Position numbers and translations under genes: made by a program. From assembly GCA_963778385.1 (NCBI GenBank), contig CAVZUA010000040.1, positions 78,907-142,906 of the forward strand: 64,000 nucleotides of DNA, given 5' to 3'. Below, one piece after another: positions 27,171 to 37,094 of this stretch. The DNA is from DATARH01 sp963778385 (GTDB taxonomy: Bacteria; Pseudomonadota; Alphaproteobacteria; ATCC43930; CGMCC-115725). The notes under the pieces are model-generated. The model worked only from the letters and a program-made list of their open reading frames with translations. It had not been told where the DNA came from and ran no database searches. How positions within the stretch are numbered: position 1 is the first letter of the stretch; every line of letters starts with the position of its first letter.

Positions 27171-28223
27171 TCAGCCGATGCGCCCTTCCGCAGCTTCTGC
27201 GGGATCCTGATCGTCGAGCACCTTGGCGATCAACTGGTATTTGACCCGGGCGTTGGTCATATCGCGGAAAAACGTGACGAGGTCGTTCCACGGGTCGTTG
27301 ATCTTGGTCAGCCCGGAGATGAAGGCGACGACGGTGCCGACCTCGGTCTTGCCCTGCATCACGAACCAGCCGCCGACAAACAAAATGCCGACCGTGCCGA
27401 AGTGGTAGAGCAGGTTGATGAGGAAATTCATCGCGTATTTGCGGCGATAGATCTGCATGTTGAGCCGGTAGATGCTGCTGACGCCGCGGCGGTACGAGCG
27501 CTCTTCATGCTCCAGCGCGCCTTGCGCGGTCTCGGCGACGATGTCGCCGCTCAGCTGCCGCATGACCTGGATGCGGGCTTCGGTGCGCTGGTTGATCGCG
27601 GTCTGCACCATCGGCACGAAAAAGCACTGCGGCACGAACAGCGCCAGCGCGACCACCGCCATCAGCGGCTGTAGGTAGATCAGATAGGCGAACACGCTAA
27701 GCAACACGCCGCCATGCAGTACCGGCTCGGAGACGCTGGTCGCGACAAACAAGCCGACCGGATCGGCCTCGCTCAGGATGATCGAAATGCCGACGCCTTC
27801 GCGCGTCGTCGTGTCGGGTTCGGGGTGGCGCAGCGCCGCGGCAAATGTTTCGAGCCGCAGCCGCCGGCTCGTGGCCTCGCCGATCGCATTGCGATAGACG
27901 TTCCAAGCGAGCTTGGCGGCGCCTTGCACCAGCGTCGTCGCGGCGTAGGCAGCACACAGCCAGATCAGCGCACCAAACGCCTTTTGCCCGATCGCGTCGT
28001 TGACGATCCGCCGCTGCAGCTCCAGCGGCACAAGGTCGAGCAGAAAGATGAAGACCGACAGCAGCGCCAGCAGCAGCTGGGCACGGCCGGTCGTCGCCCA
28101 GATATAGCCGTATAGTCCCATTCCGGCGAAGCGGCCCGGCCGAGGCGGCCTGGCCGAGGCCGGTTTGCGGCTGCGGCGCCGTCGGGCGGCCTGCAGGGCG
28201 GCGCTGGCGCTCTTCTCGGCCAT
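27171..28223 (-). CDS. ABC transporter membrane domain without an ATPase domain
   Basis: 350 residues. After a basic N-terminus (RRRRSRKPASARPPRPGR) comes an exporter-type (ABC_membrane) domain with about six helices, for example LLLALLSVFIFLLDLVPLELQRRIVNDAI and IGILFVGGWFVMQG-like segments. The protein stops right after the domain (ARVKYQLIAKVLDDQDPAEA) where an exporter would normally continue into its nucleotide-binding domain. No Walker A or ABC signature is present, and no ATPase gene is adjacent. Its start is one base after the stop of the upstream SLC13-type gene, so the two are translated together. Confidence 0.8.
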   Translation of the reverse strand: MAEKSASAALQAARRRRSRKPASARPPRPGRFAGMGLYGYIWATTGRAQLLLALLSVFIFLLDLVPLELQRRIVNDAIGQKAFGALIWLCAAYAATTLVQGAAKLAWNVYRNAIGEATSRRLRLETFAAALRHPEPDTTTREGVGISIILSEADPVGLFVATSVSEPVLHGGVLLSVFAYLIYLQPLMAVVALALFVPQCFFVPMVQTAINQRTEARIQVMRQLSGDIVAETAQGALEHEERSYRRGVSSIYRLNMQIYRRKYAMNFLINLLYHFGTVGILFVGGWFVMQGKTEVGTVVAFISGLTKINDPWNDLVTFFRDMTNARVKYQLIAKVLDDQDPAEAAEGRIG

Positions 28224-28224
28224 G

Positions 28225-30065
28225 CTAATGCAGCCGCCAGAACAGCATGATCAGCGGCACGCCGAGCGCCACGACCATCAGAGACAACGGCAGCCCGAGC
28301 TTCCAGTAGTCGCCAAAGCGATAGCCGCCCAGCCCCATGACCAGCGTGTTCGATTGGTGGCCGATCGGCGACAGGAAATCCGAGCCCGCGCCAAACGCCA
28401 CCGCCATCAGGAACGGATCGATCCGATAGCCCAGCTGTTGCGCGAGGCTCGCGGCGATCGGCCCCATGACCAGCACCGCGGCGGCGTGATGCAGGACCGG
28501 GGTGATCAGCATCGTCGCGCCAAAAATGGCGGCGAGAATCGCGTAGGCCGGCAAGTGGGCGACGCCGCCGGCGAGGGCGGTGGCGATCAGCTTGGCGGTG
28601 CCGTTATGCTGCACGGCTTCGCCGAGCGGGATCAGCGCGCCGATGAGAACGAGGATCGGCCACTCGACGGCGGCATAGGCCTCCTTCAGCGTCACCAGGC
28701 CGAACAGCACCAGCGCCACTGCGGCGCCGACAAAAGCGACCTGCGCCGGCACCAGCTCGAACGCGCTGAGCGCAACCGCCGCCGCGAGGATGGCAAGCGG
28801 CAACAGCATGCGCCGCTTGCGCCCGAGATTGAGCGGGCGCTCGGCAAGCGGCAGACAGCCGAGGGCCACGAGGATTTCGGGCAGTTGGCCGGAATGGCCC
28901 TGCAAGACGATGGTGTCGCCAAGCTTGAATCTCGTGTTTCGCAACCGCGTGCTGAGCAGCTTGCCGCGCCGACCGATGGCCAGCACATTGACGCCGTAGC
29001 GTTCGCGCAGATGCATCGCCGCCGGCGACTGACCATCAGCTCGGAGCCGCTGGCGATCACCGCCTCGACAATACCGAGCGGCCGATCGTCCGGTGGCGGC
29101 CGATCAGAGCGCGCCGCGTCGCGCTCTGCGGCGGGCTTGGATATCCCGGCCGGTGCGTTGGCCGGAGCCTGCCGCGGAGGCTTCTCCGTTCCCACCAGCT
29201 GCAGATTGCCGTCGCGCGCGAATTGTTCGAGGGCTTGCGGGTCCGTCTCCACGACAAGCACATCGCCGGGATGAAGTTTCCAGCGCCGCGTCGGTATCTG
29301 GCGCCGTCCATCGCCGCGGATCAGCGCCGCGATGCTGATATCGCTGCTGAGCTTTTCGACCTCGCCCACGGTGCGGCCGACAAAAGGCGAGCGCTCGGGA
29401 ATGCGCACCTCGCTGGTGTAGTCCTCGATGGTAAAGCTCGTGCCGCTCGCCGCGCCGCGGCGGTGCGGCAGGAGCCGCCAGCCGACAGCGAGAAACAACG
29501 CGCCGATCAACGCAAGGCCGGCGCCGACCGGCGTAAAGTCGAACATCCCGAACGGTGCGCCGGTCAGCTCCTGCCGCACCGCCGAGGCGAGCAGGTTCGG
29601 CGAGGTCCCGATCAGCGTCATCGATCCACCGAGGAGCGAGGCAAAGCTGAGCGGCATCAGAAATTCGGACGGAAGGCGCTTGTTGCGCCGCGCCACCTGC
29701 AGTGCCGCGGAAATGAAGATCGCCAGCGCGCCGATGTTTTTCATGAACGCCGACAGGACCGTCACGCAGGCGACGAGTACGCCGACCTGCAGATCCTTCG
29801 AGCGCAGCAGCGGGTTGAGCCAGCGCAGCAGCACCTCGATCGCGCCCGACTGGCCGATCGCCACACTGACGATCAGCGCCGCACCGATCAGCGGCAGTAC
29901 CGGGTTGGCGAAGCCGTTGAAGGCCTTGTCGGATGGCACGACGCCCGCCGCGACAGCAGCCAGCAGCGCGAGCAGCGCGACAAGGTCGTAGCGCAGCCGA
30001 TCCCACAGAAACAGGCCGATCAAACACACCAGGATGATGACGGTGAAGACCTGGTCGCGGCTCAA
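28225..30065 (-). pseudogene. SLC13/DASS-type permease with TrkA_C domains, broken by one frameshift
   Basis: Two frames join to form one protein of about 613 residues. The first (from ATG 30065) has MSRDQVFTVIILVCLIGLFL and several helices, AFMKNIGALAIFISAAL, GGSMTLIGTSPNLLAS, and one TrkA_C domain (VRIPERSPFVGRTVGEVEKL). At EAVIASGSELM it leaves frame. The second continues from about QSPAAMHLRERYGVNVLAIG to the C-terminal transport half (GFGAGSDFLSPIGHQSNTLVMGLGGY). Restoring one base near 29033-29034 (a GG that would read GGG) repairs it. It is either a sequencing error or a recent null allele. In the family these carry sulfate, dicarboxylates or similar anions. Confidence 0.8.
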
Positions 30066-30284
30066 ATGTCGGCCTTGCGCGGCTCGTGGTTCGCGGAGCG
30101 CTGGCTATCGGCCGCGTATCGCGGCGGTTTATCCCCGGTGATCATCGCTAAGGGCGAACAAGCGCTGCCTTGCCGCGTTCCAGTCAGGGCTATTCCGCAT
30201 GCGACGCCGCCGATATTTCGGCTGGGTTGCCGCCGGCGCGCGCATTAAGTTTCGGGCACTTGCGATCCAAAGGCCCCCTTCAGC

Positions 30285-31331
30285 ATGTCCAATCAACAAA
30301 TGCGCGCCGCAACGACGGCAATCGGCTTTCGCGCGCGATCGTCTATCGGTCTCCTCGCGATGCTGGCCATCGCGAATACCGGCGCGTGGCTGTGGGCCTG
30401 GATGCTCTTCTTCGATCGCCCGGTGCTGCTCGGTACGGCGTTCCTCGCCTGGGTCTTTGGTCTGCGGCACGCGATCGATGCCGACCATATCGCCGCGATC
30501 GACAATTCGGTGCGCAAGTTGATGCAGGAAGGAAAACCTGCGCTGTCGGTCGGATTCTTTTTCTCGCTTGGCCATTCAACCGTTGTCGTTCTCGCTGCCG
30601 CCGCGATCGCCGCCACGGCCGGGGCTGTGCATGACCGTTTCGAGGAATTCAAGCTGATCGGCGGCACGGTCGGTACCGCGGTTTCGGCCGCTTTCCTGCT
30701 GGCGATCGCACTCGTCAATCTGGTGATCCTGCGGGAGGCGTGGCGCGGCTATCGCCGCGTCGCCGCCGGCGGCGCGCTCGATGCCGCGGCGCTCGAAGCC
30801 GTGCTGGCCGGCCATGGGCTGCTGACCCGATTGTTCCGCCCGCTGTTCCGCGCCGTGCGGCAAAGCTGGCATCTTTATCCGCTCGGATTTCTCTTCGGGC
30901 TCGGCTTCGACACGGCGACCGAAATCGGTCTGCTCGGCATCGCCGCGACGCAATCGGTGCAGGGTCTGTCGGCATGGCAGACCCTGGTGTTTCCGGCGCT
31001 GTTCACCGCCGGGATGGCGCTGGTCGACACCACCGACAGCGTGCTGATGGTCGGCGCCTATGGCTGGGCGTTTGTCGAGCCGCTGCGCAAGCTCTGGTAC
31101 AACCTCGCGATCACCGGCGCCTCGGTGGCGGTGGCGCTGCTGATCGGTGGCATCGAAGCCCTCGGGCTGATCGGCGACCGGCTCTCGCTCGATGGGTGGT
31201 TCTGGACAGGGATCGCCGGACTCAACGAGAATTTAAGCAGCTTCGGCTTTGCGGTGATCGCGATCTTTGCGCTCGCCTGGGCCGGTGCGGCGCTGTTGTT
31301 CCGCCGTAAGCACGTCGGCTCGGGGGCATAA
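30285..31331 (+). CDS. NiCoT-family nickel/cobalt transporter
   Basis: 348-residue membrane protein of the HoxN/NixA family. The metal-binding signature H-x4-D-H is present (RHAIDADHIAAIDN, H62, D67, H68), and LGHSTVVVLAA and GFDTATEIGLLGIA are further family motifs. Eight helices are plausible. High-affinity Ni(II) and/or Co(II) uptake is expected; which metal cannot be told. No metalloenzyme genes are in the window, and no cobalamin riboswitch was recognised in the 219 bases upstream. Confidence 0.92.
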   Translation: MSNQQMRAATTAIGFRARSSIGLLAMLAIANTGAWLWAWMLFFDRPVLLGTAFLAWVFGLRHAIDADHIAAIDNSVRKLMQEGKPALSVGFFFSLGHSTVVVLAAAAIAATAGAVHDRFEEFKLIGGTVGTAVSAAFLLAIALVNLVILREAWRGYRRVAAGGALDAAALEAVLAGHGLLTRLFRPLFRAVRQSWHLYPLGFLFGLGFDTATEIGLLGIAATQSVQGLSAWQTLVFPALFTAGMALVDTTDSVLMVGAYGWAFVEPLRKLWYNLAITGASVAVALLIGGIEALGLIGDRLSLDGWFWTGIAGLNENLSSFGFAVIAIFALAWAGAALLFRRKHVGSGA

Positions 31332-31420
31332 CGCACCGCGACGAAACCCTGATCTGTAGTTGCCCGAATTTGCCTCGATTCGGCTGGAGGCGTCCGGGCG
31401 TGAGCGTGACCATGCCCGTG

Positions 31421-33109
31421 CTAAGGCAAGGTCGTCTCAGAGCCGGAGAACCGCCGCCAGGCGCTCATCTGTACCGCCGACGTCAGACAATGCACCACAA
31501 CGGGCTTGGTCTTGACGGCGAAGGCGCGGGCGATGCCGTCGGCGATCTCGCTTTCGTCGCGGATCGTGATGCCCTCCACGCCGAATGAGCGGCCCCAGGC
31601 AGCGAAATCCGGGTTGCTCAGCCGCGTGCCTTCAAGAAAGGGGCGATCCGGATATCGCACATAAGAGTGCATGCCGATCGTGCCGTACATGGAGTTGTCC
31701 GAAATGATCATGATGGGCGCGCCGCCGTATTGAATTGCGGTGGCAAGCTCGTTGCCCATCATCAACGTACCGCCGTCACCAATAAAGCACACGACCTGCC
31801 TCCCCGGCTGGCGAAGCGCCGCACCCACCGCCATCGGCATCCCCGATCCCATCGCGCCGACAACCGAGGACAAAAAGATCTGCGTTTGCTTGAAGCCGAT
31901 ATAGCGGTGGACAAAGCTGCCGAAATTTCCGGCGTCGGTCGTCACGACCGCATCGTGCGCCAGATGCTTGTCGACCTCGCAGACGATCGCGGCGAAGTTG
32001 ATGCCGTCGCTCGTCGCGTCCCATTCCTTCGCCAGCAGCTGACGATGGATCGCGTTCAGCCCATCGACCCAGCCGCGCCGTTTCCCGGCGTCCTTGGGCG
32101 CTCCACGCGCCAGCAGCGCCTTGATGACCTCGTGCGGGCTGCAAGGCAGACCCAAAGTCGGGTGCCAGACACGCCCTACCTCGTTGGCGTCCGGCCAGAC
32201 ATGGACGAACGGCAGCTGCGGCGTCGGCGCCGCCGGAAAGGTGTAGGATTGACTGACCGAGTCCGTCATCCGCTCACCGAGCGCAAGCATCAGATCGGCC
32301 TTCTTCATCTCGCCGATCAGCGCCGGCGGCACGCGGATCCCCATATAGCCGCCATAATTGGGATGAAGCGCGTCGAACAAATGCGGCCGGCGATGCGTCG
32401 GATTGATCGGCAGCACCCATTCCTCGGCAAAGCGGTTGAGGTCGGCCAGCGTCCCTGGATCGCGCAGGTGATCCGCCCACAATGCGCCGCCGACCGGCAC
32501 CAGAGGCCGCTCGGACTTCGCCAGCATGTCGGCCAAACGATCAAGATCGTCGACGCGAGGCCCGGCGACCGGTCTTTGGCGCGCGGAATCGACCTCCGCG
32601 TCGGTCTCCTCGTCAAAAATGTCTTCCGGCAGGATCACCGCGACCGGACCCTGCGTGCCGCTCTCGGCGATGTGAAAGGCGCGGGCGATCGCCTCGGAAG
32701 CCTGCTCGGGCTCGTTGACCTCGATCACCAGCTTGGTGGTGTCGGACAGCAGCCGCGAATAGTTCTGCTCCTGCAGCGCCATACGGCCAAAGTCCTTGCG
32801 CTCGACCTGGCCGACCAGCACGACCATCGGTGTCGCGTCGTGAAACGCGGTATGCAGGGGTCCCATCGCGTTCGCCATGCCGGGACCGCGCGAGACCATC
32901 GCCACGCCAGCGCGGCTGCGCAGCCGCCCATCGGCCACCGCCATATAGCCGGCGCCGGTCTCGTGCCGGCAGACCACGACGCGCATCGAATTGCGCTGCA
33001 GCAGCTCGCTGGTCAGACCGACGTAACTCTCACCGGGCACGCAGTAAATCTGGTCGACATCGTGCGCTTCGAGGCTCTCCGCCAGCAGATGTGCGACAGT
33101 CCGGCTCAT
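31421..33109 (-). CDS. Acetolactate synthase-like ThDP-dependent enzyme
   Basis: 562 residues with the three ThDP-enzyme domains. The catalytic glutamate is E50 in CRHETGAGYMA. The ThDP-Mg motif is GDGGTLMMGN, closing with NSMYGTIGMH. The central domain (RPLVPVGGALWADHLRDPG) fits the acetolactate synthase/2-hydroxyacyl lyase group. No small regulatory subunit is adjacent, and biosynthetic ilv neighbours are absent, so a catabolic decarboxylase or lyase is as likely as an ALS. It lies 224 bases after an ABC importer operon in the same direction. Confidence 0.8.
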   Translation of the reverse strand: MSRTVAHLLAESLEAHDVDQIYCVPGESYVGLTSELLQRNSMRVVVCRHETGAGYMAVADGRLRSRAGVAMVSRGPGMANAMGPLHTAFHDATPMVVLVGQVERKDFGRMALQEQNYSRLLSDTTKLVIEVNEPEQASEAIARAFHIAESGTQGPVAVILPEDIFDEETDAEVDSARQRPVAGPRVDDLDRLADMLAKSERPLVPVGGALWADHLRDPGTLADLNRFAEEWVLPINPTHRRPHLFDALHPNYGGYMGIRVPPALIGEMKKADLMLALGERMTDSVSQSYTFPAAPTPQLPFVHVWPDANEVGRVWHPTLGLPCSPHEVIKALLARGAPKDAGKRRGWVDGLNAIHRQLLAKEWDATSDGINFAAIVCEVDKHLAHDAVVTTDAGNFGSFVHRYIGFKQTQIFLSSVVGAMGSGMPMAVGAALRQPGRQVVCFIGDGGTLMMGNELATAIQYGGAPIMIISDNSMYGTIGMHSYVRYPDRPFLEGTRLSNPDFAAWGRSFGVEGITIRDESEIADGIARAFAVKTKPVVVHCLTSAVQMSAWRRFSGSETTLP

Positions 33110-33333
33110 TTAATGTCCCCTCCGTTCAGCGGGCGGGCGAGCACGATCGTGAGCCTCGTCCCCAGACACAGATAGCGCAGGACAAGCCGCGGCCGAAAGG
33201 AGGCTGTCGGGTCGACCTCGCCGTCACCGACCGGGCCGTGGCCGTTTGAGATTAAGCGCTATCTGCGGCTGTGCTTGGCAACCTGCGGGCCGATCAGACC
33301 CTGGGCTGGCTCCGCGGACAAGCGCCTCCCTGA

Positions 33334-34308
33334 TCAGGCGCCGATGTCGTCGCGGATGCAGGCTTTTAGATGCTCCGGTTGCGATGCCTTGCGCAGTGCC
33401 GGTACGGCCTTGGCACAGGCTGGCAAGGCATGCCGGCAGCGGGTGCGAAAAACGCAGCCGGAAGGCGGGGCCGCGGCGCTCGGCGGCTCTCCCGGCAAGA
33501 GGATGCGCGTGCGGCGCCGGGCCGGGTCGAGGCTCGGCATCGCCGACAGCAGCGCCTTGGTGTAGGGGTGTCGCGGCGCCTCGTAGACCGCTTGGGTCGG
33601 CCCCTCCTCCATCACCCGGCCGAGATACATCACGACGACCCGGTCGCAGAGCGAGCGCACGGCCGCCAGATCGTGGCTGATGAACAGCATGGTCAGCCCC
33701 AGATCACGGCGCAGATCGGGCAGGAGGTGCAGCACCTGTGCCTGCACCGACAAGTCCAGCGCCGAGACCGGCTCATCCGCGACGAGAAATTCGGGTGACG
33801 TGGCCAATGCGCGAGCGATGGCCAACCGCTGGCGCTGGCCGCCGCTGAACTGGCCCGGAAATCGCCGCGCATAGTCGCCGGACAAGCCGACCTGGCCAAG
33901 CAGCGCCGCCACGCGCTCCTCGCGCTCGCAGCGCGGCCACAGACGATGGATCGCCGGCCCGTCGGCGACCTGCGCGCCGACCTTGCGGCGCGGATCCAGG
34001 CTCGAATAGGGATCCTGGAAGATCAACTGCATCCGCGGCCGCAGCCGGTCGAGCTGGCGCCGACGCGCCTGCCGCAAATCGATGCCGGAGAACACTACGC
34101 GCCCGGCAGTGGGTTGCAGCAGGCCGAGCAGCAACCGCCCGACCGTGCTTTTGCCGGAGCCGCTCTCGCCGACCAACCCGACCGCCTCGGAACGGTGCAG
34201 CGTCAGCGACAGATCGTTGACCGCCTGGACGGGACGGCCGCGGCGCAACAGACCGCCCGACGCGAAATGTCGGGTCAGACCGGCGGCACTGACCAGCGGC
34301 TCGCTCAC
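33334..34308 (-). CDS. Dipeptide/oligopeptide ABC transporter ATP-binding protein (DppF-type)
   Basis: 324-residue ATPase. Walker A is GESGSGKST, the signature is FSGGQRQRLAIARAL, Walker B leads to VADEPVSALD and the switch histidine is in FISHDLAAV. The C-terminal oligopeptide-ATPase extension has cysteines that may bind an Fe-S cluster (CVFRTRCRHALPAC). The GTG start overlaps the stop of the upstream permease-ATPase gene as GTGA, indicating translational coupling; an ATG at 34329 is an alternative. Confidence 0.9.
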   Translation of the reverse strand: MSEPLVSAAGLTRHFASGGLLRRGRPVQAVNDLSLTLHRSEAVGLVGESGSGKSTVGRLLLGLLQPTAGRVVFSGIDLRQARRRQLDRLRPRMQLIFQDPYSSLDPRRKVGAQVADGPAIHRLWPRCEREERVAALLGQVGLSGDYARRFPGQFSGGQRQRLAIARALATSPEFLVADEPVSALDLSVQAQVLHLLPDLRRDLGLTMLFISHDLAAVRSLCDRVVVMYLGRVMEEGPTQAVYEAPRHPYTKALLSAMPSLDPARRRTRILLPGEPPSAAAPPSGCVFRTRCRHALPACAKAVPALRKASQPEHLKACIRDDIGA

Positions 34309-36119
34309 AGCTCGGCCCAGCGAAGGCATCGGCTGCGCCGGCCCGGTGCAACCTCGGCCATCAGCGAAGGCAGCGCTTCGCAGCGGTCGATGCGGTGTGC
34401 GCAACGCGGCGCAAAGCGGCAACCGGGCAGCACGATGCCGGGCGCGGGCACGACGCCACCGATTGCTTGCGGCGGCCCGCCCTCCTCGCTCGGGGCGCTT
34501 GCCAGCAACGCCGCTGTGTAGGGGTGCCGCGGTGCCGTGAAGACGCGCGCCACCGGTCCCTCCTCGACGATCTCGCCGGCGTACATGACCGCAACCCGAT
34601 CGGCGATCTCGGCGACCACCGGCAGGCTGTGGCTGATGAAGACGAGCGCTAGGTTGCTGTGTCCCTTCAACGCGGCGAGCAGATCGAGGATTTGTGCCTG
34701 GATCGTGACGTCGAGCGAGGCGGTGGGCTCGTCGGCGACGACAAGGCGCGGGTTGTTGGCGATCGCCATCGCAATCATCACGCGTTGCCGCATGCCGCCC
34801 GACATTTCGTGTGGAAACGCGTCGGAGTGTCGTTGCGGATCTGGGATGCCGACGTCTTGCAAAAGCGCTATCGCCCGCGCTTTGGCCGCCGTCCATGCTT
34901 CGCCGTGCGCCGCGAGGGTCTCGGCGATCTGGGCGCCGACCCGGTGCAGCGGATTGAGGCTGCTCATCGGGTCCTGGAAGATCATCGCGAGATCGCCCCC
35001 GCGCAGCCGCCGCCACGCCGCCTCGTCAAGGCGCAGCAACTCGGCGTCGTCAAAGCGCAAGGTCCCGGATCGCACGCGCGCCGTCTCGGGCAGAAGGCCG
35101 AGGATCGCCAAGCCGGTGAGGGTCTTTCCCGAACCGCTCTCGCCGACGATTGCCAGGGTCTCGCCGGCCTCGACCGCGAGCGACACGTCGCGCACCGGCG
35201 TGATCGTCCCGCCTGGCGTGTCGATGTCGATGGTCAAGCCCCGTATGTCGAGCAGTGCGCCGCTCTTGGCGGTTTCTACGTGCGGCAAGATCAGCTCGCG
35301 CAGCTGCCGGGCCACCGAGCGCGGCGCCGATTGCGGCTCGAACGCGTCGCGCAGCGCGTCGCACAGCGCGTTCATCACCAGGATCGTTGCGGTCAACGCC
35401 AGGCACGGCCACAGCAGCAGCAGCGGCGCCTGATCCATCGTCGCCCGCGCGGCGCCGATCGCCAGCCCCCAGGACGGGGTTGGCGGCACGACGCCGAGGC
35501 CGAGAAACGACAACCCGGATTCGAGCACGATCGCCGCCGCCGCTGCGAGGCTCAACTGCACCAGAACCGGACCGATGACGTTGGGCAGGATCGTGCGCAG
35601 CATGATCCGGGGGCGCGAGGCGCCGAGCGCCCGCACCGCTTCGACAAAATCGAGCGAGCGCACTGCCAGCGTGCCGGCATAGGCGACCCGCGCGAAACCT
35701 GGCACGAACAGCACCGACAGCACGAGGACCAGGGTCCGGGCGCCCGGACCGAGCAGCGTGACGACCAGCAGTGCCAGCAGTAGCGGCGGGAAGCACAGCA
35801 CCACGTCGACGGCGCGCAACAGCGCCAGTTCGACGAGCCCGCGGAGAAACCCGCCGGCCACACCGATTGCGGTACCGATCACTCCCGCGATCAGCGAAGC
35901 GACAAACGCCACGGCGAGCGAGGCGCGCGCGCCCCAGACAACACGGGAGAGCTCGTCCCGGCCGAACTCGTCGAGTCCCAGCGGGTGTTGCCAGCTCGGC
36001 AACGCCATACGGTGCGCGACGTCCATACGGATCGGGTCCGCCAGCCCCAGCAACGGCGCGAGCAGGGCGAGCCCGGCGATCAGCCCGACCGCGATGACGG
36101 GCGTCCGCGCCAACCTCAT
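34305..36119 (-). CDS. Fused DppC-type permease and DppD-type ATPase of a peptide ABC importer
   Basis: 604-residue fusion. Residues 1-270 are a BPD permease of the DppC type: MRLARTPVIAVGLIAGLALL, HPLGLDEFGRDELSRVVWGAR, and the coupling segment EAVRALGASRPRIMLRTILPN. Residues 310-604 are an ABC ATPase with Walker A GESGSGKT, signature MSGGMRQRVMIAMAI, VADEPTASLD and the cysteine-bearing C-terminal extension (CRFAPRCAHRIDRC). The start ATG overlaps the DppB stop as ATGA. No stop or frame change lies between the halves, so the fusion is real. The frame is open upstream to 36581 only as a shadow of dppB. Confidence 0.9.
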   Translation of the reverse strand: MRLARTPVIAVGLIAGLALLAPLLGLADPIRMDVAHRMALPSWQHPLGLDEFGRDELSRVVWGARASLAVAFVASLIAGVIGTAIGVAGGFLRGLVELALLRAVDVVLCFPPLLLALLVVTLLGPGARTLVLVLSVLFVPGFARVAYAGTLAVRSLDFVEAVRALGASRPRIMLRTILPNVIGPVLVQLSLAAAAAIVLESGLSFLGLGVVPPTPSWGLAIGAARATMDQAPLLLLWPCLALTATILVMNALCDALRDAFEPQSAPRSVARQLRELILPHVETAKSGALLDIRGLTIDIDTPGGTITPVRDVSLAVEAGETLAIVGESGSGKTLTGLAILGLLPETARVRSGTLRFDDAELLRLDEAAWRRLRGGDLAMIFQDPMSSLNPLHRVGAQIAETLAAHGEAWTAAKARAIALLQDVGIPDPQRHSDAFPHEMSGGMRQRVMIAMAIANNPRLVVADEPTASLDVTIQAQILDLLAALKGHSNLALVFISHSLPVVAEIADRVAVMYAGEIVEEGPVARVFTAPRHPYTAALLASAPSEEGGPPQAIGGVVPAPGIVLPGCRFAPRCAHRIDRCEALPSLMAEVAPGRRSRCLRWAEL

Positions 36120-37066
36120 CCGTAACGGACGCGCGGATCGAGCACCGCGTACAGCACGTCGACCGCGAAATTGAGCGCAACGAACAATACCGAGATCGTG
36201 AACACGACCCCCACCACCTCTGGGTAGTCGCGCGACACGACCGCGCTGACCAGCAAACCCGACAGCCCCGGCCAGTTGAAGACGTACTCGACCAGCACCG
36301 TCCCGCCGAGCAGGCTGCCGAGATGCAGCGCGACGATCGTCACCACCGGCAACAGCGCGTTGCGCAGCACGTGATGGCGCAGAATGCGGCCGGGCGCGAC
36401 GCCCTTGGCGCGGGCGGTGCGGACGAAATCGCGACCGGCGACGTCGAGCACGGCGGCCCGGCTCATCCGATAGACGACCGCGGCGAGGCCGACCCCGATG
36501 GCCGAGGCCGGCATCGCCAGCAGCAGCAGATGCAGGCCGGGCGCCCGGGCGAACGCGACATAGCCGCCGGCCGGCACCCAATGCAGGCGCTGGGCAAAGA
36601 CGAACACCATGATCGTGCCGAGCACGAAGACCGGGACCGACAACGCCAAGCCGGACAGCGCCGTGGCAATGCGGTCGCCGATCCCGCCGCGGCGCATCGC
36701 CGCCAGCGCGCCGGCGGGCACGCCGAGCGCCACCGCCAGCAGCATCGCGGCGCCGATCAGTTCGAGGGTCCGCGGCAGGCGCCGCCCGATCTCCTGCGCG
36801 ACCGAGCTCTGGTCCTGCAGCGAGCGTCCCAAATCCCCGCGTAGCAGCCGTGTCATGCTGTCGGCGTATTGCACGAGGATCGGCCGGTCGAGACCGAGCT
36901 GCGATCGCAGTTCGGCGATCGCCGCCGGGTCCGGCGCGACGCCACCTTGCGACAGCAGCAGCTCGGCCGGATCGCCCGGCACGAGGTGGATCGCCAGGAA
37001 GACGATCGTCGCGGCCACCCAGACAAGGCCGACCGAGACGGCCAGGCGGCGCAAAAACCAGCTCAT
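36116..37066 (-). CDS. Dipeptide-type ABC transporter permease (DppB-type)
   Basis: 316 residues starting MSWFLRRLAVSVGLVWVAATIVFL, the usual DppB N-terminus, with ILVQYADSMTRLLRGDLGRSL and the coupling loop DFVRTARAKGVAPGRILRHHVLRNAL. Six membrane helices are visible. It pairs with the permease half of the next gene, whose start overlaps its stop by four bases. Confidence 0.92.
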   Translation of the reverse strand: MSWFLRRLAVSVGLVWVAATIVFLAIHLVPGDPAELLLSQGGVAPDPAAIAELRSQLGLDRPILVQYADSMTRLLRGDLGRSLQDQSSVAQEIGRRLPRTLELIGAAMLLAVALGVPAGALAAMRRGGIGDRIATALSGLALSVPVFVLGTIMVFVFAQRLHWVPAGGYVAFARAPGLHLLLLAMPASAIGVGLAAVVYRMSRAAVLDVAGRDFVRTARAKGVAPGRILRHHVLRNALLPVVTIVALHLGSLLGGTVLVEYVFNWPGLSGLLVSAVVSRDYPEVVGVVFTISVLFVALNFAVDVLYAVLDPRVRYG

Positions 37067-37094
37067 GCCGGTGTTCCCGACGCTACCCGGGCGG

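Noticed and set aside
29020..29040. Programmed frameshifting in the SLC13-type gene
   Set aside because: No slippery heptamer or downstream structure was seen at the junction; a missing base is simpler.
30066..30284. Metal or cobalamin riboswitch before the NiCoT gene
   Set aside because: No conserved riboswitch core was recognised in the leader.
31667..33175. 502-residue plus-strand frame opposite the ThDP enzyme
   Set aside because: Antisense shadow; the enzyme on the minus strand is complete.
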